64,000 nt of DNA from Clostridia bacterium. GTDB lineage: Bacteria > Bacillota > Peptococcia > DRI-13 > SM3-B62. Shown in pieces: positions 44,640-53,918 of the stretch. The stretch spans positions 81,548 through 145,547 of the forward strand of contig JAHDSQ010000011.1 in NCBI GenBank assembly GCA_018432615.1, given 5' to 3'. Under the pieces are notes generated by a model, which was not told the origin of the DNA, searched no databases, and saw only the letters and a program-made list of their open reading frames with translations. Every line of letters starts with the position of its first letter. Within the stretch, counting starts at the first letter, position 1. The position numbers were made by a program, and so were the translations under genes.

Positions 44640-45380
44640 TTACCAGCCGGCGTACATATTCCCGTACGGTCTCTTGTTATATGGGATCAGCTTACGAAAA
44701 GGCTTTTTGTCTATCTCCTCCCGTTCGACTCCAAAATACCGGCAATAATTATGCAAATACTCGTCTAAAATACGAGTATCCTCCTTCGTCAACGAAACCA
44801 CTTTGACCTCTTTTCCCAACTGCTCCGGGGCAACTTCTCCCCGCAGATAGATTACTCCCCCGTGCATTCCCGTCCCGCAATAATTACCCACAATATCTTC
44901 ATCGGGGGCAAGTCCTAACCCAAGAACTATCATTATGCCGCCCGCCATATATTCGGCAAAAAAGTCCCCGGCTTTTCCTCCTACCACAATAGCCGGGTTC
45001 ATATCCTGATAACCCTTCATATGAATGCCAACACGATAACCAACGTCACCGCGTACATACACTTCGCCGCCCCGCATAGAATAACCCAAAGCGTCGCGGG
45101 CATCACCATGGATAATAATAGTTCCACCGTTCATGGTATTAGCGGTTCCATCCTGGACATTACCGTGCACCTCAATCCGGGCCCCCTCCATGAAAGCCGC
45201 CAAATCGTTACCGGGAGTACCCTCAATAATAGTACTGGCGTCTTTAGCCAGCCCATCACCAATATACCGCTGCCCATTAACGTTGATGAGACAAATTTCT
45301 TTAACACCGCGGGAGATACTATCCCTGACAAGCTCGTTTAAATCCCGATATAACATGCCACTCGCATCGATTGTTTGCAT
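44640..45380 (-). CDS. Glutamate synthase GXGXG (C-terminal) domain subunit
   Basis: 246 residues forming only the beta-helix domain of glutamate synthase, with repeating GxxGxxxxGGxIxxxG units (GDARDALGYSMRGGEVYVRGDVGYRVGIHMKG). In normal bacterial GltB this is the last third of one 1500-residue chain. Here it is the last gene of an operon in which each GltB domain is a separate protein, as in archaea and some Clostridia. It shapes the ammonia tunnel between glutaminase and FMN domains. Start ATG. Confidence 0.93.
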   Translation of the reverse strand: MQTIDASGMLYRDLNELVRDSISRGVKEICLINVNGQRYIGDGLAKDASTIIEGTPGNDLAAFMEGARIEVHGNVQDGTANTMNGGTIIIHGDARDALGYSMRGGEVYVRGDVGYRVGIHMKGYQDMNPAIVVGGKAGDFFAEYMAGGIMIVLGLGLAPDEDIVGNYCGTGMHGGVIYLRGEVAPEQLGKEVKVVSLTKEDTRILDEYLHNYCRYFGVEREEIDKKPFRKLIPYNKRPYGNMYAGW

Positions 45381-45396
45381 TTATTTTCATCTCCCC

Positions 45397-46644
45397 TCAA
45401 GAAAGCATTCTCTCTTTGCGCAACTCCTTCGGCCATTCGGCAAATCCCGGTTCTGTTTTCAGCAGCGCTTCTTTAAACTTTGTTATCTCGACCTGATCCT
45501 TAATCAATCCGGTCAATATTCCTGTACGGTCAATATCTTTAAGGGCAATAAATCCTACCAGTCTATTATCCTTAATAACAAGTTTACGATAAAACTTATC
45601 CTCTGCTTTGAGGGTATAAATCTCTTCATATCCCTCACCGCCTTGCATACCGGCCGAGGTCATTTTGAAATCAAAAAATCCTAATGAATTCATGGCCAAT
45701 CCCTTGCTAAAGCTTTTATTTCCACCCGCCATATTTACTCCCGCGGTTTCCCCCTGTTTATAGGCATTCGGAAGTATCGGAATCACCCTTTGTTCAGCCC
45801 ATAACAGATTTTTCCCCTCGGCAACATCCCCTGCCGCATAAATGTCTTCAACGGAGGTCTCCATTCTCTCATTGACAACAATACCCCGGTTAACATTTAT
45901 TCCTGTGTCTTTAACTATGTCCGTATTTGGAACGACACCTATGGCTACAATCAACATGTCGCATTCCATTTTATTCCCGCTTTTCAAACTGACGCCTTCT
46001 ACCCTGCCCTCGCCAAGGACCTCAGTGACAGTATCACCGAAAACAAATTTAACGCCATGTTCCTCCATTACTTCTTGTGCAATCGCGGCTGCTTGTTCAT
46101 CCAAGACAGAACTAAGCACCCTGTCCGCAAGCTCGATAATACTAACCTCAACACCTAAACAGAGCAGTGCCTCCGCAGCTTTGACCCCGATAAGTCCGGC
46201 TCCGATGATTACAGCCTTACAACCGGCAGATAACTCCTCTGCAAGACTTTTAACATCATCCCATTTATGAAAAGTATGCACGTTTTGTTTCTTTAACCCT
46301 TTGATCGGCGGAACAAAAGGTTTACCGCCGGTTGCAATTAATAAGCGATCATACTTTTTTTTCGTCCCATCCCTCAATATCACCGTTTTCTCTCTTACAG
46401 CAAGCTTCCCGGCACCACTTCCGCACAAAAGCTCAACTCCCATGTTTTGATAGAACTCAGGGGGACGGTAGTACATCTTATCCTCACTCACCTTACCGGC
46501 CAAATAATATGATATTAAGGGACGGGAATAAACCGAATAAGGCTCATCGGAAATTATCGTCATAGTTCCTTTTTTATCAACTCCACGAATACCCTCTACC
46601 GCACCGATAGCCGCGGCAGAGTTACCAACAATACAATATTCCAT
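45397..46644 (-). CDS. NAD(P)/FAD-dependent oxidoreductase of the glutamate synthase operon
   Basis: 415 residues. Two dinucleotide-binding folds: FAD site YCIVGNSAAAIGAVEGIR at the N-terminus and NAD(P)H site AVIIGAGLIGVKAAEALLCLG at about residue 145. The EDIYAAGDVAE motif (about 265) closes the FAD site. It belongs to the nitrite-reductase-large-subunit/rubredoxin-reductase-like group. Its place suggests it feeds electrons from NAD(P)H to the ferredoxin-like and FMN subunits, replacing the usual GltD; the sequence does not prove this. Confidence 0.85.
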   Translation of the reverse strand: MEYCIVGNSAAAIGAVEGIRGVDKKGTMTIISDEPYSVYSRPLISYYLAGKVSEDKMYYRPPEFYQNMGVELLCGSGAGKLAVREKTVILRDGTKKKYDRLLIATGGKPFVPPIKGLKKQNVHTFHKWDDVKSLAEELSAGCKAVIIGAGLIGVKAAEALLCLGVEVSIIELADRVLSSVLDEQAAAIAQEVMEEHGVKFVFGDTVTEVLGEGRVEGVSLKSGNKMECDMLIVAIGVVPNTDIVKDTGINVNRGIVVNERMETSVEDIYAAGDVAEGKNLLWAEQRVIPILPNAYKQGETAGVNMAGGNKSFSKGLAMNSLGFFDFKMTSAGMQGGEGYEEIYTLKAEDKFYRKLVIKDNRLVGFIALKDIDRTGILTGLIKDQVEITKFKEALLKTEPGFAEWPKELRKERMLS

Positions 46645-46668
46645 CCTCTTTTTGACCTCCCCGATAAT

Positions 46669-47118
46669 TCATCTTTCTTCACGATATTCCAAGGCACCGT
46701 TGGGACAGTTTTCGACGCATGACGGAACCCCGCCCGCCTCGGCACACATGTCGCATTTTACGGCTACTTTATGAAGGGTTTCGTCCCGTCTTACCGCACC
46801 GTAGGGACAAACCAGCACACACGTCCAACAACCGATACAACGTGCCGTATCATTTATAACAATCCCCGTTGCGGGATCCTTTTGCATTGCACCGGTAATA
46901 CAAGCCTTAACGCATTCTGCCTCTTCACAATGGCGACACTGAAGAGAAAAGGAGAGCGGACGTTTTTCCTCCACAATCACCCGAGCTAAAGGACGGGGAA
47001 ACGATTTCTTGTACGCCTTGATGATATCCCCTTTGTACTCCGAATGGGCCGTAATGCAATGAACTTGGCAAAGACCACACCCGGCACAATATTCTTCCCT
47101 GACATAAACCCTCTTCAA
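46669..47118 (-). CDS. 4Fe-4S ferredoxin-type electron carrier (HycB/DmsB-like)
   Basis: 149 residues with four cysteine groups: CAGCGLCQVHC, CRHCEEAECVKAC, CIGCWTCVLVCPYG and CDMCAEAGGVPSCVENCP. This is the four-cluster pattern of electron-transfer subunits such as HycB, DmsB and CooF. Its place between the FMN subunit and the FAD oxidoreductase suggests a wire between them. TTG start with GGGGG upstream; a second TTG two codons earlier is out of frame. Confidence 0.88.
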   Translation of the reverse strand: MKRVYVREEYCAGCGLCQVHCITAHSEYKGDIIKAYKKSFPRPLARVIVEEKRPLSFSLQCRHCEEAECVKACITGAMQKDPATGIVINDTARCIGCWTCVLVCPYGAVRRDETLHKVAVKCDMCAEAGGVPSCVENCPNGALEYREER

Positions 47119-47132
47119 CTCAACCAGGCCCC

Positions 47133-48638
47133 CTATTCACCTGCATTTTTTATGCCTAATATTTGCAATTCTTTTTCCGTTAAACCTATCCCTCTGAGCA
47201 TCAGACGGTTTCCCCGCAAACTTTCTATCGCATTTATCCCCATACCGCCCAACATTTCCTGGATTTCATGCTTCCAGGCCCGCAGAAGATTTCGGGCCCT
47301 TTGGGCTCCTAACTCCGGATTTAACCTCTTGGCAAGATGCGGATCTTGGGTTGCTATCCCCCAGTTGCACTTCCCGGTATAACATTTTTGACACATATGG
47401 CATCCCAAGGCCAGCAGCGCCGACGAGGCTATATAGACAGCATCTGCCCCCAGGGCTATTGCCTTGACAATGTCCGCACTGTTCCTAATGCTACCGCCGA
47501 CCACCAGTGAGACCTGATTTCGAATCGCCTCCTGACGCAAACGAGTATCCACCGCCGCCAGGGCAAATTCTATAGGAATACCTACATTATCACGTATCCT
47601 TAAAGGAGCGGCCCCGGTCCCTCCGCGATAACCGTCAATGGCGATGATATCTGCCCCGGCCCTGGCTATCCCCGAAGCTATTGCGGCAACATTGTGAACC
47701 GCGGCAATTTTTACAGATACAGGTTTTTCATAATTCGTGGCTTCCTTCAAGGAATATATCAACTGCCTCAGGTCCTCAATAGAATAAATATCATGATGAG
47801 GTGCCGGCGAAATCGCATCGGTCCCCTCCGGTATCATTCTGGTTTCCGACACCTCTCTTTCCACCTTTTCCCCGGGCAAATGCCCGCCAATACCGGGCTT
47901 CGCACCTTGCCCTATCTTAATTTCGATGGCGGCACCGGCCTGTAGATAATCGGCGTGCACTCCAAAACGACCGGAGGCAACCTGAACGATTGCATTTTTA
48001 CCATACTGATAAAGATCCCGATGGAGTCCGCCTTCCCCTGTATTAAAATAAGTACCTTCTTGTTTTGCTGCCTCCGCCAAGGATTTGATGGCATTCAAAC
48101 TGATGGAGCCAAAGGACATGGCGGAAAACATGATAGGTAATTCCAATTCCAATTGAGGAGGTAGTTTTTTTTGCAGTTTTCCTTCCTTAATCGACAATGA
48201 ATCCGGTTTGCGACCAAGATGAGTTTTTAATTCCATTGGTTCCCGCAAAGGATCAATAGAAGGGTTTGTCACCTGAGAAGCGTTTAAGAGGATATTATCC
48301 CAATAGACCGGATAAGGACGGTCATTTCCCATGCCGGTCAAAAGAATCCCGCCGGTCTCGGCTTGAATATATATTGCTCTGACAGCCTCGGCCGTCCAGT
48401 TGGAATTTTGTCTTAGTTCATTAGGATTTCTCCTGATAGTTAGTGCCCCGGTAGGACACATGGTTACACAACGCTGACAATTAACACATTGGTGCTCTTC
48501 AGAAATAATCTCGTCATCTTCTTCATCGTAGCGATGAACCTCATTGGCACATTGTTGAACACAAACCTTGCATTTAATACAGCGATCTTTATTGCGCTCG
48601 ATAAGAAACGAAGGAGTTACATAACTTTTTAGACTCAT
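47133..48638 (-). CDS. Glutamate synthase FMN (synthase) domain with N-terminal ferredoxin domain
   Basis: 501 residues. Two 4Fe-4S motifs (CIKCKVCVQQC and CVNCQRCVTMCP, about residues 20-62) precede the FMN barrel: PIMFSAMSFGSISLNAIKSLAEAA, GEGGLHRDL, QGAKPGIGGHLPGEKV, AIDGYRGGTGAAP and the 3Fe-4S cysteines in CHMCQKCYTGKCNWGIATQ. This is the archaeal-type GltB2 layout. It catalyses reductive transfer of ammonia to 2-oxoglutarate. It is placed 28 bases after the glutaminase gene. Confidence 0.93.
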   Translation of the reverse strand: MSLKSYVTPSFLIERNKDRCIKCKVCVQQCANEVHRYDEEDDEIISEEHQCVNCQRCVTMCPTGALTIRRNPNELRQNSNWTAEAVRAIYIQAETGGILLTGMGNDRPYPVYWDNILLNASQVTNPSIDPLREPMELKTHLGRKPDSLSIKEGKLQKKLPPQLELELPIMFSAMSFGSISLNAIKSLAEAAKQEGTYFNTGEGGLHRDLYQYGKNAIVQVASGRFGVHADYLQAGAAIEIKIGQGAKPGIGGHLPGEKVEREVSETRMIPEGTDAISPAPHHDIYSIEDLRQLIYSLKEATNYEKPVSVKIAAVHNVAAIASGIARAGADIIAIDGYRGGTGAAPLRIRDNVGIPIEFALAAVDTRLRQEAIRNQVSLVVGGSIRNSADIVKAIALGADAVYIASSALLALGCHMCQKCYTGKCNWGIATQDPHLAKRLNPELGAQRARNLLRAWKHEIQEMLGGMGINAIESLRGNRLMLRGIGLTEKELQILGIKNAGE

Positions 48639-48666
48639 ATCTATCTACCCTTTCTGCTCCCGGTAT

Positions 48667-49806
48667 CTAAGAATTGATTGCGATTTTTTCTTGTTCTGTT
48701 CTTACAGGGACACATGTTGGTTGTGAAGTTTCCAGCAACCCTATCACCGGCTCGCCTCCCCGCGGCATCCACATGTGTTCAGGTTTTGAACAAACCTGGC
48801 GTATGGCTGCCTCCTCACTGGCAACATAGAGATAATCTCCCTTCGTAGCTGCTATTGACGGACGCAACTTGATGCGGTCATTGAGGGCTATCATTCCCTG
48901 ATTTGTACCGATGAGAATTGAGAAAGGTCCGTTAACAAGGAAGCCTCCATATACCACTCTAATTGCCCGCAAAATTTCTTTCTCTTTTTTGTTCATCCTG
49001 TCTATCTCATGCCAAAACGGACTTGCCATCGCCTTGACAATAACATCCAGCGGCAGACCCTGCTTTCTCATCAAATAATCGAAAATATAGGCCACAACCT
49101 CCGTATCGGTCTGCAAGACACATTTATATCCATACATTTCTAATTGCCTGCGATTCGCGTCATAAGACGAGATTTCGCCATTATGAACAACCGAGCAATC
49201 CAATAAGGTGAAAGGATGGGCTCCCCCCCACCAACCGGGTGTATTAGTCGGAAAACGCCCGTGAGCCGTCCAAATATATCCGCTGTATTCCTCCAGTCGA
49301 TAGAACTCCCCGATATCCTCCGGGTATCCGACCCCTTTAAAAGCGCCCATGTTCTTACCACTAGAAAAGATATAGGCACCGTCTATCTCACTGTTTACCC
49401 TCATTACAAAACGGACCACAAATTCTTCCTCGTCAACCTCTTGCTTCACCAAGACCCTATGCTTGGGCCTGACAAAATACCGCCAAATAAGCGGTGCATC
49501 CTTAATCGAATTGCTTTTCCTAACCGGTATTGCTTCGCCGGAAGCTATGATAAAATTCTTTTTAAGTAACGCCTCTATTTCATTCTTAATAGCTGTATGG
49601 TCAAAGAAAAAATGAAATGCATATTCTTCTTTGAATTCCGGGTATATTCCATAGGCAGCAAATCCCCCGCCCAATCCGTTGGAACGATCGTGCATCACGG
49701 CAATGGAGTTGATAATGTCTCCGCCGCCAAAGACCCGGCCCTTTTTATTCATAATCCCACTGATTGCACAACCCGAGGGAATTCTAATCTGACCTTCCCG
49801 TAACAT
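48667..49806 (-). CDS. Glutamate synthase glutaminase subunit (class II amidotransferase)
   Basis: About 379 residues of Ntn-type glutaminase. The nucleophile is probably Cys13 (SGCAISGIMNKKG), which would have to be exposed by removal of a 12-residue propeptide, as in other GltB proteins. Further motifs: AHGRFPTNTPGWWGGAHPF (substrate binding), CSVVHNGEISSY and LQTDTEVVAYIFDYL. It is the first gene of the split operon; the ATG at 49804-49806 has AAGGAGG 8 bases upstream, and the longer TTG start was rejected because it would contain that site. Confidence 0.92.
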   Translation of the reverse strand: MLREGQIRIPSGCAISGIMNKKGRVFGGGDIINSIAVMHDRSNGLGGGFAAYGIYPEFKEEYAFHFFFDHTAIKNEIEALLKKNFIIASGEAIPVRKSNSIKDAPLIWRYFVRPKHRVLVKQEVDEEEFVVRFVMRVNSEIDGAYIFSSGKNMGAFKGVGYPEDIGEFYRLEEYSGYIWTAHGRFPTNTPGWWGGAHPFTLLDCSVVHNGEISSYDANRRQLEMYGYKCVLQTDTEVVAYIFDYLMRKQGLPLDVIVKAMASPFWHEIDRMNKKEKEILRAIRVVYGGFLVNGPFSILIGTNQGMIALNDRIKLRPSIAATKGDYLYVASEEAAIRQVCSKPEHMWMPRGGEPVIGLLETSQPTCVPVRTEQEKIAINS

Positions 49807-49898
49807 ATAAACTACCTCCTTTGGCACAGACAAAGTATTTGTTGTTCTATATTATAACAGTATTTTTTCAGCAATACAGGGGTTTTGTGAAGTTATAT

Positions 49899-49955
49899 TG
49901 TATACATCAGATATATACTGTATACTGTTATATAATAATGTGTGCAGTATACAGT
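49899..49955. promoter_or_regulatory. Three GTATAC-type boxes upstream of the glutamate synthase operon
   Basis: TGTATACA at 49899-49906, ACTGTATACTG at 49917-49927, and its exact reverse complement CAGTATACAGT at 49945-49955. Each core is a GTATAC palindrome. The region between 49807 and 49898 holds a possible minus-strand promoter (TTGCTG, 17 bases, TATAGA, or a lone TATAAT). Position suggests an operator for the glt operon; the regulator is unknown. Confidence 0.6.
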
Positions 49956-49971
49956 ACTCCCTGATTGCAAA

Positions 49972-50032
49972 TTAAAAAAGAGAAAAGTTGATTCGCTACC
50001 GTATATTACCGATAAGAATCAACTTTTCTCTT
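49972..50032 (-). terminator. Terminator after the MFS gene
   Basis: A 17-bp perfect stem (AAGAGAAAAGTTGATTC and complement) with a 21-base loop; on the minus strand a TTTTTT run follows. It isolates the MFS gene from the glt operon downstream. Confidence 0.85.
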
Positions 50033-50071
50033 GCCACTACTACCCTACCTATTTATTATTAATATCTTCAT

Positions 50072-51508
50072 TTAGTCGCGCACAACGACTCCTTTGCGAG
50101 CTGTTGTTGTTTTCCCGCGGGTTAAGGAAATAATCATCCCCAAAACCGCAAGTCCTACCGCAACAAGAAACGCATCATGCTGAGCCATAATAAGAATATT
50201 GTTAGTTGCCGGCAACCCTTCACCGGAAAACTGCTCCGTATAATATAACGTTCTACCAGTATAAACCGCACCGGTCACAGCTACCCCAAGGGCTTGTCCA
50301 ACACTGCGCATCGTAGCAACCATTCCTGAAGCCACACCGCTTTGTTCCCTGGCAACACTTCCCATTACCGCATTTGTATTAGGAGCGGCAAAAAGTCCGG
50401 CTCCTACACCAATTATCGCCATCATAACGACAATATGCCACAAGTTCTCTCCCCCTTTTAGGGAACTCAAAAAGAAAACCCCGACGGCTATGACCCCCAT
50501 TCCCATTGACGAAAGCAACCGTGAACCCATTCGGTCGCTGAGTATACCACTAGCCGGTGCAACAAACATCATTGCCAAAGGCATGGCAGCCATAACCAAA
50601 CCGGCTTGTCCCGAAGGTAGCTGCAATATATCGACCAAATAAAAGGGCATCAGAAACACAACCGCATACTGGGTCATAAAGCAAAACATATTTGCGGCAT
50701 TGGCAGCGGCAAATAGTCTGTTTTTAAATAACTGCAGCCTTATCATGGGATATTCCCCTCGAGCCTCAAGGAATATAAAGATTGCTATAAAAACCGCAGC
50801 GGCCATAAAAATCATAACAATCCTCGGTGTCTGCCAACCCCATTCCCCACCAAGATTCATAGCCAACAAAAGCAGTATTAGGCTGGCAAACATCGTCAAG
50901 GCCCCGCCTACATCGAATTTTTGCTTTACACCAATTTTGGAGGGCAAAATACGCAGCGCCCAGAAAAAGGCCAGAATACCGACAGGCACGTTGACAATAA
51001 AAATTGAACGCCAACCGTAAAGTTCCATCAAAAGCCCACCCACACTGGGCCCGGCAGCTAATCCAATGGAAACAAATACTGAGTTGATTCCAATTGCTTT
51101 CCCCCGTTCATTAGGCGCAAAGGAATCGGCAATAATGGCCTGAATTACTGCAACGATCATACTGGCACCAATTGCTTGAATACCACGAAAGATAATTAAA
51201 CTCAAAATATCAGGAGCTAAACTGGTCAACAGCGAAGAGAGGGTAAATACGGCCAATCCGCTCAAATACACCTTTTTGTGTCCGTACATGTCGCCCAGCC
51301 TCCCGAAAGTCAAGAGAAGACTGCTCATTAGTAATAAATAAATCAAAACCACCCATTGCACACTGCCCAACGTTGTTCCGAAATAGTCACTAATACCCGG
51401 CAAAGCAATATTGACAATACTGATGCTCACTGTGGCAACAAAAGTAGCCAGCGATGTGTTCGATAATATCTGCCACTTATATTTATCAAAGCCTAGTATT
51501 TTCCTCAT
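50072..51508 (-). CDS. MFS drug transporter, DHA2 (EmrB/QacA) family
   Basis: 478 residues with about 14 hydrophobic segments, the DHA2 pattern. Motif A is LTFGRLGDMYGHKKVYLSG near residue 66, motif C is GLAAGPSVGGLL with WRSIFIVNVPVGI following, and the second-half motif A-like GILSDRMGSRLL is near 322. Proton-driven export of drugs or metabolites is expected; the substrate is unknown. ATG start with AGATGAGG upstream. It appears monocistronic with its own terminator. Confidence 0.9.
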   Translation of the reverse strand: MRKILGFDKYKWQILSNTSLATFVATVSISIVNIALPGISDYFGTTLGSVQWVVLIYLLLMSSLLLTFGRLGDMYGHKKVYLSGLAVFTLSSLLTSLAPDILSLIIFRGIQAIGASMIVAVIQAIIADSFAPNERGKAIGINSVFVSIGLAAGPSVGGLLMELYGWRSIFIVNVPVGILAFFWALRILPSKIGVKQKFDVGGALTMFASLILLLLAMNLGGEWGWQTPRIVMIFMAAAVFIAIFIFLEARGEYPMIRLQLFKNRLFAAANAANMFCFMTQYAVVFLMPFYLVDILQLPSGQAGLVMAAMPLAMMFVAPASGILSDRMGSRLLSSMGMGVIAVGVFFLSSLKGGENLWHIVVMMAIIGVGAGLFAAPNTNAVMGSVAREQSGVASGMVATMRSVGQALGVAVTGAVYTGRTLYYTEQFSGEGLPATNNILIMAQHDAFLVAVGLAVLGMIISLTRGKTTTARKGVVVRD

Positions 51509-51626
51509 AACAAAACCTCATCTCGAATGTTGCATTTTATTACCATTATTAATCTATTTACCTGAACTGTAATAAATCCATAAACATTATTATAACATCA
51601 AAATGCAGGTCAATAATACCATTGTA

Positions 51627-51665
51627 TAAAAAAACTCCCCCTTGGCACTATACACCGGGGAGTTT
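51627..51665 (-). terminator. Terminator after the tandem P-loop gene
   Basis: Minus strand: AAACTCCCCG and a complementary GGGGAGTTT arm with a 14-base loop, followed by a TTTTTTT run. Confidence 0.8.
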
Positions 51666-51683
51666 CTGTTATTCATTTAAAAT

Positions 51684-52802
51684 TTATTTTCCTGCATAAT
51701 CAAGTATCCTCTTGAGCAATTCTCCCTTTTTTCTACCGACAGCATCAAAGTCCATTGCCTCCACATAGGGGATCTCTATTTCATCATGTATCGCCTTTGC
51801 TTTATTGATACTCGCCCAAGCACGTCTTAAATTACCGTTGATTCTTTCTTTCGCACTCTGAATTTCTTCTTGGTAAGCTTCACATGTTACTTCGTCAAGA
51901 TACTTGTTTAGATTCAAAACTTCTATACTGCTTAACCCTTGCACCAAACCGGGATCGAAATTAAGATGCTCATTCTCTCTCAATATCGCCACACTTAACG
52001 TTGGAAAAACAAGCAGTTCCAACATTACAGGTTCAAAAGGACAATGATAAGCCTGGCACTCCACTCCCAATAAATCCCCTTGCTTAAACACGGTTTGCAT
52101 AATCTGATCCCCACCGCTACCAGGTTCGCCTTTAATAATAAATAATTTGCCTATATCTTGAAGAATAGTTTCAATATAATTAACAAGTCCATCTGGGGTA
52201 TTAGCACTGGCAAAAAGACGACGTATTGACCCTGCCTTGGAATGTTGAGGATTATGCTTTTCGAAAACCTCGCAGACCACTTCTCGACACAATTTGTTAA
52301 CTTCAACCCGATCAACCATTTCCTCATGATAGCTTCTTATCTCATCTTGAGCTACTTTTGCCTCTTTCAAATAACTATAGGCGGTCCTGAAATAGCGACC
52401 TATCCTCTTATTACATCTGATTATTTCTTCCTTTACCGCAACGAGCTTCCCTTCGTCCCAAAAATCCCCTAAATGGACAATCTCATCAACAGCTCCCGGA
52501 TATCTGGGATCCAAAATGTGCGGTGCCGTCCCGTCAATCAAAGCCACACCAATGCCCAAAATCACAACCCCGTCTAAAGAAGCATTATCCGAAGAACAAT
52601 GATGAAATTCAACGTCATAACCCATTTCGAGCATTGCCATCCCTACATCTTTCATCAGTGTAGACTTTCCTACACCCGGCCCGCCTTTCATAATAAAAAC
52701 ACGGTTTGCCTCGGGCCCAATGATATTTTCGTACAAGGAATAAAAACCCTCCGACGTGTTATTACCCGGGAACACTCTTTTTATCCTTCCCTTTTTCAAC
52801 AC
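51684..52802 (-). CDS. Tandem P-loop ATPase family protein (PRK06851-like)
   Basis: 372 residues made of two similar halves. The first has an intact Walker A, FIMKGGPGVGKSTLMKDVG (about residues 36-54), then VEFHHCSSDNASLDGVVI. The second (from about 215) has FIIKGEPGSGGDQIMQTVF, where the P-loop Lys and Ser/Thr are replaced by Gly-Asp, then VECQAYHCPFEPVMLELLVF, mirroring the first. So one site probably binds ATP and the other is structural or binds something else. I know the family only as conserved and uncharacterised in Firmicutes. ATG start; no close operon partner. Confidence 0.75.
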   Translation of the reverse strand: MLKKGRIKRVFPGNNTSEGFYSLYENIIGPEANRVFIMKGGPGVGKSTLMKDVGMAMLEMGYDVEFHHCSSDNASLDGVVILGIGVALIDGTAPHILDPRYPGAVDEIVHLGDFWDEGKLVAVKEEIIRCNKRIGRYFRTAYSYLKEAKVAQDEIRSYHEEMVDRVEVNKLCREVVCEVFEKHNPQHSKAGSIRRLFASANTPDGLVNYIETILQDIGKLFIIKGEPGSGGDQIMQTVFKQGDLLGVECQAYHCPFEPVMLELLVFPTLSVAILRENEHLNFDPGLVQGLSSIEVLNLNKYLDEVTCEAYQEEIQSAKERINGNLRRAWASINKAKAIHDEIEIPYVEAMDFDAVGRKKGELLKRILDYAGK

Positions 52803-52898
52803 CGCATCTCCCCTTCCTACTCATATTTTCAAACAACCGGTGCAGCACCATATAATCCTATGTTAAATAGTTGAAAACCGTTACAGCAAAACACCCCT

Positions 52899-52930
52899 CA
52901 AAAACAAAAAAGCCCCGCATTTAGCGGCGC
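52899..52930 (-). terminator. Terminator after the HD-GYP gene
   Basis: Minus strand: GCGCCGC, 5-base loop, GCGGGGC (one mismatch), then TTTTTTGTTTTTG. Confidence 0.75.
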
Positions 52931-52956
52931 ATATTTGTAATAAATTGATCCTAACC

Positions 52957-53523
52957 TTAGTCATTACGAAGATTTTTCATGAGAGCAAAAACAGCATCCT
53001 GATCATATCCAGGTCGGCAAAGCTCTTTATAAACCTCGCTTTTAGGCAAAGGCGGCCGGTAAGGACGCAAATTGCTCATGGCGTCAAATACATCCGCAAC
53101 AGCAACAATCCTTGCCGCCATTGATATCTCATCCCCTTTAAGATTATAGGGGTAGCCACTGCCGTTCAAACGCTCATGATGCAGGACAATACCTTCTGTG
53201 ACCTGTGCCGGTACATCGGAGAAATTAATATTTATAAAGCGAATGCCAAGCTGAGGATGCTGAGAAACTATGTACATATCTCTATCCGGCAATCTGCCCG
53301 GATAATTAATCATATCTGTCATAAAAACCTTCCCTACGTCATGCAGCAAGCCCGCCAGAGTGATATAAGAAACCTCTTTTTTGCTGTAGCCAAATTCAGA
53401 GGCAATTCTTTCACATAACTTTCCTACTCGAATCGAATGCTCCCAAGTACCTCTATCGCACTTCTCCATGGTGCCAAGAAGAAAACTCCTCAACCACTCT
53501 CTCTGCATTCTCGTACTCAGCAT
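52957..53523 (-). CDS. HD-GYP domain phosphohydrolase
   Basis: About 188 residues, almost entirely an HD-GYP domain: WEHSIRVGKLCERIA, LLHDVGKVFM (HD metal pair), HPQLGIRFI, VLHHERLNGSGYPYNLKGDEI (the HHExxxGxGYP signature) and ARIVAVADVFDAM. Such domains hydrolyse cyclic-di-GMP or related dinucleotides. No sensor domain is attached, so the input must come from a partner. ATG at 53521-53523 behind GAGGAGG; the longer ATG start was rejected because that site lies between. Confidence 0.88.
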   Translation of the reverse strand: MLSTRMQREWLRSFLLGTMEKCDRGTWEHSIRVGKLCERIASEFGYSKKEVSYITLAGLLHDVGKVFMTDMINYPGRLPDRDMYIVSQHPQLGIRFININFSDVPAQVTEGIVLHHERLNGSGYPYNLKGDEISMAARIVAVADVFDAMSNLRPYRPPLPKSEVYKELCRPGYDQDAVFALMKNLRND

Positions 53524-53734
53524 ACGGGCCTCCTCACGTTGCATCTGTAGTAGTCATAAAAAGCATGAATTACAACTATTCTTTTCTCCATTAGATATTT
53601 TATAATATATTGTTATTTTTTGCAAAACAATTTCCAAATTTCAGTGAATGTTTCTGAAAATATTTCCTTGCTTTTTTCGCTCTTCTGCTCTACTATATAC
53701 ATTGTAAAGCATAACAACTCAATACTGCTTCAAA

Positions 53735-53880
53735 ATCTTCGGGGACAGGTGAAATTCCTTACCGGCGGTAATCCTTCTCATTCTTGCACCAACGAGAATG
53801 TACGGTAGCCCGCGAGACATAGTGCATGATCTGGTGAGATTCCAGAGCCGACAGTTAGAGTCTGGATGAGAGAAGAAATG
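53735..53880 (+). promoter_or_regulatory. FMN riboswitch (RFN element)
   Basis: The conserved RFN blocks are all present in order: CTTCGGGGACAGGTGAAATTCC, TACCGGCGGTAAT, a variable hairpin (CATTCTTGCACCAACGAGAATG), AGCCCGCGAG, GATCTGGTGAGATTCCAGAGCCGACAGT in pieces, and GGATGAGAGAAG. It binds FMN and controls the riboflavin operon below. A terminator hairpin at 53919-53946 forms the expression platform. The 190 bases between the HD-GYP gene and the element (53545-53734) are A+T rich and hold no gene I can see. Confidence 0.98.
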
Positions 53881-53918
53881 TGGTATAGCTAGTGGTATGG
53901 CTATATAAATAATTTCTC

